Assembly: GCA_947478925.1 (NCBI GenBank)
Contig: CANJXY010000020.1
Location: 1-32,524 of the forward strand
Direction of reading: 5' to 3'
DNA length: 32,524 bases
From: Hyphomonadaceae bacterium
GTDB lineage: Bacteria > Pseudomonadota > Alphaproteobacteria > Caulobacterales > Hyphomonadaceae
The notes under the pieces were generated by a model that saw only the letters and a program-made list of their open reading frames with translations, was not told the origin of the DNA and searched no databases. Shown piece by piece: positions 22,983 to 31,100 of this stretch. Made by a program: the position numbers and the translations under genes. Position 1 is the first letter of the stretch. Each line of letters starts with the position of its first letter.

Positions 22983-24758
22983 CTAGTGACGAATGGCCTT
23001 GATGATTTCGCCACCCATCACCTCATCGCGCCAGCGTGTCCAGATGCCTCCCTGGCCGTAATTGCCGCCCGTCATGACAACGACGAGTTCGTAGTCCGGA
23101 ACAACAACCAGAAGCTGGCCGCCATTGCCATTGGCCTCGTAGGCTTCGATCCGCTTATCGCCGACGCGCACGCCGTAGCGATGCCATCCATAGCCGTCCG
23201 CGCCGTGCGTGGCGACATTGGCAAAGGTCTCGGCGTCCATTCCCGTCGTCGCTTCATTGATCTCGACGTGCGGCGAGGTCGAAGCAGCGACCCATTCCGA
23301 ACTCACGACGCGCCGCCCGTTCCAGATGCCGCCATCAAGGTATAGTTGGCCCAGCTTCAGAAGATCGCGCGGCCGCATGTAGGCGCCGCCACCCAGATAG
23401 CCTTCGCCGTTCGGCGCAAGATTCCAGTAATACCGACCGAACTGAAGCGGCCGGGCGATGAGGCGATCAAAGAGATCGGGAACGCCTTGTCCGGTGACCT
23501 TGCGCAGAACGGCGCCGACGAGGTTGATGCCGGCCGTGCAATACGCGTAACGCTCACCCGGCTCATGCGCCATCGGCAGATCCAGCGTGAAGCGCCACCA
23601 GTCCGGTTGATCGGTCTGTCCTTGCATGGCGCCTTCATTGCCCCGCGAGCCATCGTCGTTGTCGTTGCAATCCAGTCCCGACGTATGTGTCATCAGGTGC
23701 GCCAGCGTGATCGCAGATTTGCGCAGGTCGGCGCTTGCAAACGGTCCATCGCTGCCAAGCGCCTCGAGCACCCGCGTTCCGGGCGACACCGGCGCGCCTT
23801 CATGCATCGCGGCGCCCAGCAGCACGGAGGCGAATGATTTTCCCGCCGAGCGTATGTCGTGCGGCGTATCGCGTTCATTGCCGAAGAAATACTCTTCAAG
23901 CACCAGCCGTCCATTCCGCGCGACCAGCAGGGAGTGGATCAATTGCGGCCTGCGGCCCGCCGGATCAGAGTCGATGATGCGCTGGATCATCGCTGCAAGC
24001 GCGCTTTCGTCAAATCCGACATCGTCGGCGCTCGCGGCGTGCCAGCCGTCATCGGTCTGCGCAGGGCGGCTGTAAGCGTAGGGCCCCGCAGGGCGCGGGA
24101 TAAATCGAAGAGCAGCGGACGGCGAGACAATCGTCAGGTCGAGCGGCTGCGGCAGAGGAGGCGACGTCACGCTGAGCGTATGGGCATCACGGACCTTAGC
24201 CGTGCGCGCGATCTTCCCATCGGGCGTGGCGAACGAAACCGTATCGCCGCTTCTGCTTGCCTGGAAGCGTGACGCGCCACCATTGAAATTGAACTCGGGA
24301 TTGCGGAATGCGCCGACCCAACGCCCCTCCTCATTGCGCGCGACATTGAGATAGAGCGCGAATGTCTGGGGCAGGGGGATCACCTCGCCGCGCCACGCAT
24401 GATCGCCCGCGCGCGCAAGCTGAAGCGGCGTTGCGTAAGCCTGACCCGGCAGGCCGGGCGGCTGTGTCCACCAGCCGTCGATGGCCTCGCCCCTGGCCGA
24501 CAACGAACCGCGAAACCTGCCGCCGACGTCGCCAAAGTCGAGATCCAGTGTCGCTGATCGTACTTCGGCGCCGGCAAGTGTTCCCCGCCACATCCCGTCG
24601 ACCTGCGTGATCAGTAGTTCGCCCTTGAGTGCGGGTGTGAAGTCGCTCGCGCTGGACCAGAGACCAGCGAGCGAGGCGGCAGACTCGTCGCCTTGAGGGG
24701 GCTGTGCCTCAGCTGGCGGAAGGCACAGCAGGGACAGTGCCGCAATGACAACCTTCAT
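22983..24758 (-). CDS. Secreted serine hydrolase, beta-lactamase class C / EstB-like
   Basis: The 591-residue protein has a Sec signal peptide (cleavage near AEA, residue 18). A ~200-residue N-terminal domain rich in beta-strand follows (GELLITQVDGMWRGTLAGAE type repeats), and then a penicillin-binding-protein-like serine hydrolase domain. The catalytic S-x-x-K is SAGK at 304-307. The second motif is YCTAG at 406-410, where the tyrosine is kept but the usual asparagine is not; the third motif region is NGNGGQ near the C-terminus. HLMTHTSGLDC is typical of this family. It is likely a periplasmic or secreted esterase or peptidase; the substrate is unknown. Its ATG overlaps the stop of the GntR gene (TGATG), so the regulator and enzyme are translated from one message. 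Confidence 0.88.
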   Translation of the reverse strand: MKVVIAALSLLCLPPAEAQPPQGDESAASLAGLWSSASDFTPALKGELLITQVDGMWRGTLAGAEVRSATLDLDFGDVGGRFRGSLSARGEAIDGWWTQPPGLPGQAYATPLQLARAGDHAWRGEVIPLPQTFALYLNVARNEEGRWVGAFRNPEFNFNGGASRFQASRSGDTVSFATPDGKIARTAKVRDAHTLSVTSPPLPQPLDLTIVSPSAALRFIPRPAGPYAYSRPAQTDDGWHAASADDVGFDESALAAMIQRIIDSDPAGRRPQLIHSLLVARNGRLVLEEYFFGNERDTPHDIRSAGKSFASVLLGAAMHEGAPVSPGTRVLEALGSDGPFASADLRKSAITLAHLMTHTSGLDCNDNDDGSRGNEGAMQGQTDQPDWWRFTLDLPMAHEPGERYAYCTAGINLVGAVLRKVTGQGVPDLFDRLIARPLQFGRYYWNLAPNGEGYLGGGAYMRPRDLLKLGQLYLDGGIWNGRRVVSSEWVAASTSPHVEINEATTGMDAETFANVATHGADGYGWHRYGVRVGDKRIEAYEANGNGGQLLVVVPDYELVVVMTGGNYGQGGIWTRWRDEVMGGEIIKAIRH

Positions 24759-25429
24759 CAGGTGGTGCTCACTTTGCGGACCTCACGCGACTTCAACCAC
24801 GCGATGATTGGCGCCTTCCCGTTCTGCATGTTCATTTGCAGGGCGGCGCATGCGGCATCGAGATTGCCCGCCTTGAGCGCGGCCACGATACGATCGTGAT
24901 CCTGACCTGCGTGCGCCACACGCTTTGTGTCGCGCATCAGCGCCAGTTCATAGAGCCGTGTTCTCGCCATCATGTCCTGTATGAGCCCGACCAGCACACG
25001 GTTCGGGCATGCTTCCAGCAGTGTCAGATGCCACTCATCATCAAGGGCGATTGCAGTTTCGGCGTTGCGTGTCCGTAGAAGTCGCTGGTTGAGTTTCTCG
25101 AGACGCGCAATCTGTTGGTGTTCCGGCAATCCTGCCAGACGCAAGGCCGCTGGATCCAGGATCGGACGTATGTCGTAGATCTGCTCGAAGTCTTCGAGTG
25201 TGAGGGCCTTCACGAAGTAACCGTAGTGCGGACGCCCCTCGACCGAGCCTTCCGATGACAAACGATTGAGCGCCTCCCGCAAGGGCGTGCGGCTTATCTG
25301 CAGGCGCTCGGCGAGATGTACCTCGTTGATGCGTTCGCCAGGCGCCAGATCCCCCGCGACAATCATTGCGAGGATGGCTGTCTCGGCGGACTGACTGAGG
25401 CTGGCGCGTTCGATTGACCTGAGCTGCAT
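24758..25429 (-). CDS. GntR-family transcriptional regulator (FadR subfamily, FCD domain)
   Basis: From ATG 25429 the product has 223 residues. The N-terminal winged helix shows AILAMIVAGDLAPGERINEV, then HLAERLQISRTPLREALNRL and GYFVKAL. The C-terminal FCD ligand domain has IYDIRPILDPAALRLAG, DDEWHLTLLEACPN and HAGQDHDRIVAALKAGNLDA, with candidate metal-binding Asp/His residues. Such regulators usually respond to a small carboxylic acid and repress their own operon. The ATG sits at the edge of a perfect 16-bp palindrome (25428-25443). A TATACT box at 25439-25444 would put transcription start within a base or two of the ATG, so the message may be leaderless. An in-frame ATG at 25480 would read through the operator and lacks a ribosome-binding site. 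Downstream it is coupled to the serine hydrolase. Confidence 0.88.
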   Translation of the reverse strand: MQLRSIERASLSQSAETAILAMIVAGDLAPGERINEVHLAERLQISRTPLREALNRLSSEGSVEGRPHYGYFVKALTLEDFEQIYDIRPILDPAALRLAGLPEHQQIARLEKLNQRLLRTRNAETAIALDDEWHLTLLEACPNRVLVGLIQDMMARTRLYELALMRDTKRVAHAGQDHDRIVAALKAGNLDAACAALQMNMQNGKAPIIAWLKSREVRKVSTT

Positions 25430-25443
25430 ACTGTATACAGTAT
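25428..25443. promoter_or_regulatory. Probable GntR operator: perfect 16-bp palindrome
   Basis: ATACTGTATACAGTAT is its own reverse complement. Its TGTATACA core is like FadR-subfamily GntR operators. It covers the -10 region and the first two bases of the regulator's start codon, so binding would block its own transcription. Confidence 0.7.
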
Positions 25444-25601
25444 ATCGGAAGTCGCCCGATTTCAAGCGCGGCAGATTCAAGCAGAGCCACTCCCGAATTG
25501 CAGGGCCCGATCCGTCTGGACCCGTCTCTGGGGTAGTTGAGACAGCCCCTCTGGGTTTATTCTCGGGACCGGCAAAAACATTGTTCTTGAGACTTATTCG
25601 C

Positions 25602-25721
25602 GGCCTGGATACCTTACTGACATCAGGCCTTTGCCCCCCACGGTCGGGCCTGATCGACCCGACGCCCCACGCGGGTCTATTGGATCAAGGGCGTGTCACT
25701 CAAAAGGTGACACGCCCTTTT
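25602..25721 (+). ncRNA. Candidate small RNA ending in an intrinsic terminator
   Basis: No protein-coding frame looks real in 25444-25827, yet the plus strand carries a strong terminator at 25687-25719 with no gene ahead of it. Before it are GGCCTG (25602-25607) paired with CAGGCC (about 25624-25629) and GACCCG (25656-25661) paired with CGGGTC (25672-25677), so the 120 bases could fold into three stem-loops. A possible promoter is TTGAGA (25587-25592) with TACCTT (25610-25615), 17 bases apart, which would start transcription near 25622 and give a transcript of about 100 nt. The sequence matches no RNA family I recognise. An alternative is that the terminator merely insulates imuA from upstream transcription. 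Confidence 0.35.
25687..25719 (+). terminator. Strong orphan intrinsic terminator
   Basis: AAGGGCGTGTCAC (25687-25699) pairs perfectly with GTGACACGCCCTT (25707-25719): 13 bp, 7-base loop, followed by TT and a T-rich stretch (TTTTCAGTTTCTT overlapping the stem end). No plus-strand gene lies within 3 kb upstream; the neighbouring regulator is on the other strand. Confidence 0.85.
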
Positions 25722-25797
25722 CAGTTTCTTGCCCTGCTTTTCGACCTGGAATCCGAGGGCAAATTCAAACTGAGACACACCCCTTTTCAGAGACCGT

Positions 25798-25828
25798 TTG
25801 ACTCTCTTCCCAGCCTGAGTCCTTATGG
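25798..25828 (+). promoter_or_regulatory. Probable promoter of the imuA-imuB-dnaE2 operon
   Basis: TTGACT (25798-25803) matches the -35 consensus at five of six positions. The -10 candidates TTATGG or CTTATG (25822-25828) are weak and lie 18-19 bases away. The LexA box begins at once after it, where repressor would cover the start site. Confidence 0.5.
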
Positions 25829-25842
25829 AACAAAACATGAAC
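25828..25842. promoter_or_regulatory. LexA (SOS) box
   Basis: GAACAAAACATGAAC fits GAAC-N7-GAAC, the alphaproteobacterial LexA operator, exactly. It lies 26 bases before the imuA start codon, so the mutagenesis operon should be DNA-damage inducible. Confidence 0.88.
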
Positions 25843-25868
25843 TCAATTGCGGGAAAGGAGCTGTTGTC

Positions 25869-26684
25869 GTGGCGAATGTCGATCTGGAAGCGTTGCGATA
25901 TCAGGTTTCCCGGCTTGAGCGCGGGTCTTCGCCGATTGCCGCGGCGCGGTTCGGAACGGGGTCGCAGGCGATCGATGCGGCGCTGGGCGGCGGGCTTGTG
26001 CGGGCCGCCCTACACGAGGTTTTTGCCGACGGCATGCCGAGCGAACCGGCGGCTGCGGCCTTTGCCATTGCGCTGGCCCTGCGTGCTTCAGACGGCAAGC
26101 CGATCGTCTGGGTGCGGCAGGATTTCGTCGGACTGGAGATGGGCGAGATCTATGCGCCCGGTCTTGCCGAGCTTGGCTTGTCGCCGGAGCGGCTGATCCT
26201 CGTGCGGGCGCGCGATGGCCCATCGGTGTTGCGGGCGGGCGAGGAGGCGGCGCGCTGTCCGCCGCTTGGCGCCGTGCTGATCGAGCCCTGGGGCAATCCC
26301 AAGACGCTCGGTCTCGTGGCGACGCGAAGGCTGGCGCTGGCCGCTTCGCGCGCGAACGTGCCGCTGTTCATGGTGCGCGCAGGCGGGACGCCAACGCCCA
26401 GCGCAGCTGCATCGCGATGGAGCATTCGGTCTGCGCTCTCCCGTGCCTTTCCGGCGGAGGCGCCGGGGCATCCCAGCTTTGTCGCCAATCTTTTGAGAGA
26501 CCGGGCAGGGGCCGCAGGCCAGGGCTGGGTCGTGGAATGGAACCGTGACCGCCTCAGCTTCACCGACATCGCAGCGGGTACTGCAGCAGGTATTTCACCA
26601 GACGGGGCGCCGCTTCCTGGCCGTCTGGTTCCCGACCCTGCCGGCGGACCGCATTATGCGCGTGACGGAAGACGCGCGGGGTAA
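25869..26684 (+). CDS. imuA: ImuA, SOS-mutagenesis protein (RecA-like)
   Basis: The GTG at 25869 follows AAAGGAG (25854-25860) by 8 bases and gives 271 residues. The protein starts VANVDLEALRYQVSRLERGS and has a RecA/SulA-like core: GTGSQAIDAALGGGLVRAAL, HEVFADGMPSEPAA, FAIALALRASDGKPIVWVRQ and GAVLIEPWGNPKTLGLVATR. ImuA (also called SulA-like or ImuA') is needed with ImuB and DnaE2 for damage-induced mutagenesis and interacts with RecA in some species. The longer frame starting at 25581 runs through the LexA box and terminator and is not the gene. Its 3' end overlaps the start of imuB by 140 bases if the annotated imuB start is right. Confidence 0.9.
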   Translation: MANVDLEALRYQVSRLERGSSPIAAARFGTGSQAIDAALGGGLVRAALHEVFADGMPSEPAAAAFAIALALRASDGKPIVWVRQDFVGLEMGEIYAPGLAELGLSPERLILVRARDGPSVLRAGEEAARCPPLGAVLIEPWGNPKTLGLVATRRLALAASRANVPLFMVRAGGTPTPSAAASRWSIRSALSRAFPAEAPGHPSFVANLLRDRAGAAGQGWVVEWNRDRLSFTDIAAGTAAGISPDGAPLPGRLVPDPAGGPHYARDGRRAG

Positions 26685-28137
26685 GCTGCCGCTCGTCGTG
26701 GTCGAGAAGGTGAAGGGCGCCATGCGTCTTGTCACGCTCAGCCGCGCGGCAAGACGGGCGGGCCTGGTGGTTGGCATTTCGCTGGCGGATGCGCGCGCGC
26801 GTATCCCCGACCTCTGGATCGAGGAAATAGATCATCGCGCCGACGCCGCGCTGCTGGACTCTGTTGCGGAAGATTGCGAGCGCGTCACGCCCGTCGTGAT
26901 GGTCGATGCGCCAGATGGCTTGCTGCTCGACATCACCGGGTCGGAGCATCTGTTCGGCGGCGAGGCGGCGCTGCGGCTTGGCCTGTCGCAACGCCTGCAC
27001 CGGGCGGGGCTGCATGTGCGAACCGTGATTGCCGGCGCGCCCGATACAGCGCGTGCGCTCGCCCGTCATGGCAATGTTCCGATCGTGCCGCCGGGCGGAG
27101 AGGCCGCCGCCGTTCGCCCCCTTCCAATCGCTGCGCTGAATCTGGCCGAGAAGGATCGCCTCGCCATCTCGCGCGCGGGCCTCAAGACAATCGGCGCGCT
27201 CGTCAGCCGCCCCACGCAGCTTTTTTCGGCCCGCTTCGGCGAGCAGATGACCCTTCGCCTCAGTCGGCTGCAGGGCCTCACGCCATCCCCACTGACGCCG
27301 CGCCGCGTCGTTCCGATGCTGTGGGTCGAGCGCCGGTTTGCCGAACCCATCGGCCGCATCGAGCATGTCGAGGCGGCGCTCTCCGAACTCGTCCGTGACG
27401 CCTGCAGTCGCCTCTCCGACCGCCTCGAGGGCGGGCGGGCGTTCGAGGCGTCGTTCCATCGTGCCGATGGCGCGGTGCGCCGCATCCTCATCGAGACGGG
27501 CCGGCCGATGCGTGATCCCGCCGTCGTCTCGAGGCTGTTTCGGGAAAAGCTGGATGCGCTTGCTGATCCCATCGACCCCGGCTTCGGGTTCGACATGATG
27601 CGCCTCGCGCTGCCGGAGACCGAGCCGCTCGCCTCGATCCAGTCGGGTCTTGATGGCCGCGCGCTGGAGGAGGACGCGATCGCCGATCTCGCCGACCGCC
27701 TCGCGACCCGCTTCGGGCCGGAGCGGGTGCAACGTTTCATGCGTGAGGATACGCACAATCCTGACCGAGCCGTTCGTGCGGTTCCCGCCAGCTTCAACCC
27801 GATGACGTCTCTCGTGTGGCCCACGCCAGAGGCGGGCGAGCCGCCCCTGCGTCCCACTCACATCTTTGATCCGCCGCATGCGATCGCGATCAAGCTGGCG
27901 GAAGTGCCGGACGGTCCGCCACGTCGTTTCTCCTGGCGGCGAAAAGAGTACGACGTCGCCCGCGCCGAAGGCCCCGAGCGCATCGCGCCTGAATGGTGGC
28001 GCAGCAATGCCTTCACCGCCGCCCGCGACTATTATCGCATCGAGGATTCCGAAGGCCGCCGCTTCTGGCTCTTCCGCGCCGGCGCTTATGGCGACGTGGC
28101 GCCTCCCGCCTGGTATCTCCACGGGATGTTCGGATGA
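26545..28137 (+). CDS. imuB: ImuB, catalytically inactive Y-family polymerase homologue
   Basis: The 530-residue protein has the Y-family layout. Family-like sequence begins at GRRFLAVWFPTLPADR (residue 21), continues with a fingers/palm region and a helix-hairpin-helix, and ends with the ImuB-specific domain (PDGPPRRFSWRRKEYDVARA, then ARDYYRIEDSEGRRFWLFR). The acidic catalytic residues of active polymerases are not preserved: the first site reads FLAVWFP instead of the D-x-D type, and at DGLLLDITG (124-132) Gly125 stands where DinB has Glu. ImuB acts as a hub linking DnaE2 and the beta clamp. The only usual start codon before residue 21 is the GTG at 26545, giving a 140-base overlap with imuA; a later non-standard start cannot be ruled out. 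Its stop overlaps dnaE2 (ATGA). Confidence 0.9.
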   Translation: MTASASPTSQRVLQQVFHQTGRRFLAVWFPTLPADRIMRVTEDARGKLPLVVVEKVKGAMRLVTLSRAARRAGLVVGISLADARARIPDLWIEEIDHRADAALLDSVAEDCERVTPVVMVDAPDGLLLDITGSEHLFGGEAALRLGLSQRLHRAGLHVRTVIAGAPDTARALARHGNVPIVPPGGEAAAVRPLPIAALNLAEKDRLAISRAGLKTIGALVSRPTQLFSARFGEQMTLRLSRLQGLTPSPLTPRRVVPMLWVERRFAEPIGRIEHVEAALSELVRDACSRLSDRLEGGRAFEASFHRADGAVRRILIETGRPMRDPAVVSRLFREKLDALADPIDPGFGFDMMRLALPETEPLASIQSGLDGRALEEDAIADLADRLATRFGPERVQRFMREDTHNPDRAVRAVPASFNPMTSLVWPTPEAGEPPLRPTHIFDPPHAIAIKLAEVPDGPPRRFSWRRKEYDVARAEGPERIAPEWWRSNAFTAARDYYRIEDSEGRRFWLFRAGAYGDVAPPAWYLHGMFG

Positions 28138-31100
28138 GCGAGGCGAACATTGTCACCTTTCCCGCGGGTCCACGCGCCCTGCAGCCCGATGCGCCGCCCT
28201 ACGCCGAACTCGTCGCCGCCACCAACTTCTCCTTCCTGCGCGGCGCTTCCAATGCGCAGGACATGGTCCTCGAAGCGCTCCGTCTCGGCCACACCGGCAT
28301 CGGCATTGCCGACCGCAACACCGTCGCTGGTGTCGTGCGCGTGTGGGCTGCGCTGAATCGCATCCGCGAGGATGGTCTGCCTGCGCCTACACGCGTGCGC
28401 GAGGGAGGCTCTCCTGGCGAGTTCGGCTGGGTCGAGCATCCCGACGAGGCGGCGTTCAAGGCTGCCCATGCCTTGTTGCGTGAGTGTGCAATGAAGCTGC
28501 GGCTGGTCATCGGCGCACGTCTCGTCTTCACGGACGGGACGCCAGATATCATCGCCTATCCGGAAAACAGAACTGGCTGGGGCCGCCTCTGTCGCCTGCT
28601 GTCTATCGGCAATCTGCGTCCTCCACCCGGAGAGGCGCGCGCCATCAAGGGCGAATGCCGGCTGACGCTGGACGATCTCGCTGCGTATGCGGACGAACTT
28701 TTGCTGATCGTCATGCCAGGCCATCATCTGAACGGAATCGACAGCGCGCTCCGTCGCCTGTCGCATCTCCGCCCTGGCGCTGTCTGGCTTGGCGCCGCCA
28801 TGCACCGAAGGGGAGACGATGTCCGCCGCCTCGCGCGTCTGAAGACCATCGCAGCAGCCACCGGCGCGCCGCTCATCGCCACGAACGATGTGCTCTATCA
28901 CGTCGCTGGCCAGCGCGACCTTCAGGATGTGATGACTTGCATCCGCGAAGGCGTGAAGATCGAGAATGCGGGCCGTCTGCTCGAGGCGAATGCGGAGCGT
29001 CACCTCAAGCCTGCACAGGAAATGGCGCGTCTCTTTCGCGCTGCCCCCGAAGCCATAGCCGAAACGCAACACCTTCTTGCCCGCGTCGACTTCGATCTTG
29101 GCCAACTTTGCTACGAATACCCGGACGAGCCCGTGCCGCCCGGCTGGGACGACAACGCGTATCTCCAGTATCTCACCGGTGTGCATGCGCAGATACGCTA
29201 TCCCGATGGGGTTCCCGAAAAGGTCGAGAAGCTCATTGCCTTCGAGCTTGATTTCATCCGTCGTCAGAATTTGGCGCGGTATTTTTTGACGATCTACGAC
29301 ACAGTCCGTTTCGCGAAGGACAAAGGCATACTCTGCCAGGGTCGGGGTTCGGCCGCCAATTCGGCTGTCTGCTATGCGCTGGGCATCACCTCGGTCGATC
29401 CCAACACATTCGATCTCCTCTTCGCCCGTTTCATGTCGGATGAGAGACGCGAGCCGCCCGATATCGACGTCGATTTCGAGCATGAGCGACGCGAGGAGGT
29501 GATCCAGTACATCTACAATCGCTATGGCCGCCATCGCGCAGGCATCGCAGCCACTGTGATCCATTATCGCCCGCGCAGCGCCATGCACGAGGTCGGCAAG
29601 GTCTTCGGCCTCACCGACGATGTGACCACCCGCCTCTCGGGCCTTGTATGGGGTAGCTGGGGTGCGGCTCCCGCTTCACAGCAACTGCGTCAGGCCGGCC
29701 TCGACCCGGATAATCCCGTGCTGCATCGCGCGCTGCGCTTCGCCAATCGGCTCATGGGTTTCCCGCGCCACCTGTCCCAGCATGTCGGCGGCTTCGTGCT
29801 GGCGCGCGACAGGCTGGACGAGCTTGTCCCCATCGGCTGCGCCGCGATGGACGACCGCACTTTCATCGAATGGGACAAGGACGACATAGATGAGCTGCGC
29901 CTGATGAAGGTCGACATCCTCGCCCTCGGCATGCTCACCTGCATTCGCAAGGCGTTCGATCTCCTGCACGAGAAGGGCGAAGAAAAGTTCACGCTCCAGA
30001 ATGTCCCGCCCGAAGACCCTGTCGTCTACGACATGCTGTGCAGGGGCGACTCGATCGGCGTCTTCCAGGTCGAGAGCCGTGCGCAGATCAGCATGCTACC
30101 GCGTCTCAAGCCGCGCAAATTCTACGACCTCGTCATCGAGGTCGCTATCGTCCGTCCCGGCCCCATCCAGGGCGACATGGTTCATCCCTATTTGCGCCGC
30201 CGGAATGGGGAGGAGGCGATCGCGTTTCCGTCTCCCGCGCCTGAGCATGGCGAGCCAGACGAGTTGAAAGTTCTCCTCAAGGAAACATTCGGCGTCCCCC
30301 TGTTCCAGGAACAGGCAATGAAGCTCGCCATGGTCGCGGCGCGATTCTCACCGGAAGACGCAAACAAGCTGCGCCGCGCCATGGCCACCTTCCGAAATGT
30401 CGGCACCATTCATCTGTTCGAGGGAAAAATGGTGGAGGGCATGGTCCGGCGTGGCTACCAGAGAGACTTCGCCCAGCGCTGTTTTGACCAGATCAAGGGG
30501 TTCGGTTCCTACGGCTTCCCGGAAAGTCACGCAGCCGCCTTCGCCCAACTTGTCTACGTGTCGTCATGGCTGAAATGCCATCACCCTGCGGCCTTTGCCT
30601 GTGCTCTGCTGAACTCGCAGCCGATGGGCTTCTATGCACCTGCGCAGATCGTGCGCGATGCGCAGGAGCATGGTGTTGAGGTTCGCGAGATCGACGTCAA
30701 TTTCAGTCATTACGACAACACGCTGGAGCGGCGTGAGGATGGCGCGCTCGCCTTGCGTCTTGGTTTTCGTCAAGTCGACGGCATGCGTGAGGATGATGCC
30801 GTCAGTCTTGTCGCCCGTCGTGGGCGGGGGTTCACCACCGTCTCCGACATGCGCGAGCGCGGGCGAGTTTCAACGCCGATGTTGCGCCGGCTTGCCGACG
30901 CAGATGCTTTCCGCTCACTCGACCAGGACAGGCGCCAGGCCCTGTGGGATGTGCGCCGGTTGCCGCAGGATGACCTTCTGCCTCTCTTCGCCGCCGCTGA
31001 GGCGCGCGAGCTGGGTGACGAGCCCGAAAGTCAGCTTCCGGAAATGCCGCTCGGCGAACACGTTGCAGCAGATTACCAGACAGCGCGCCTCTCTCTGAAG

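Noticed and set aside
25581-25868. ImuA extended upstream to 367 residues
   Set aside because: The extension would translate through a strong terminator, the promoter and the LexA box; the GTG at 25869 has a proper ribosome-binding site.
26560-28122. A 520-codon open frame on the minus strand antisense to imuB
   Set aside because: It is a GC-driven shadow of imuB with no recognisable domain; a second long one (28086-29588) runs antisense to dnaE2 for the same reason.
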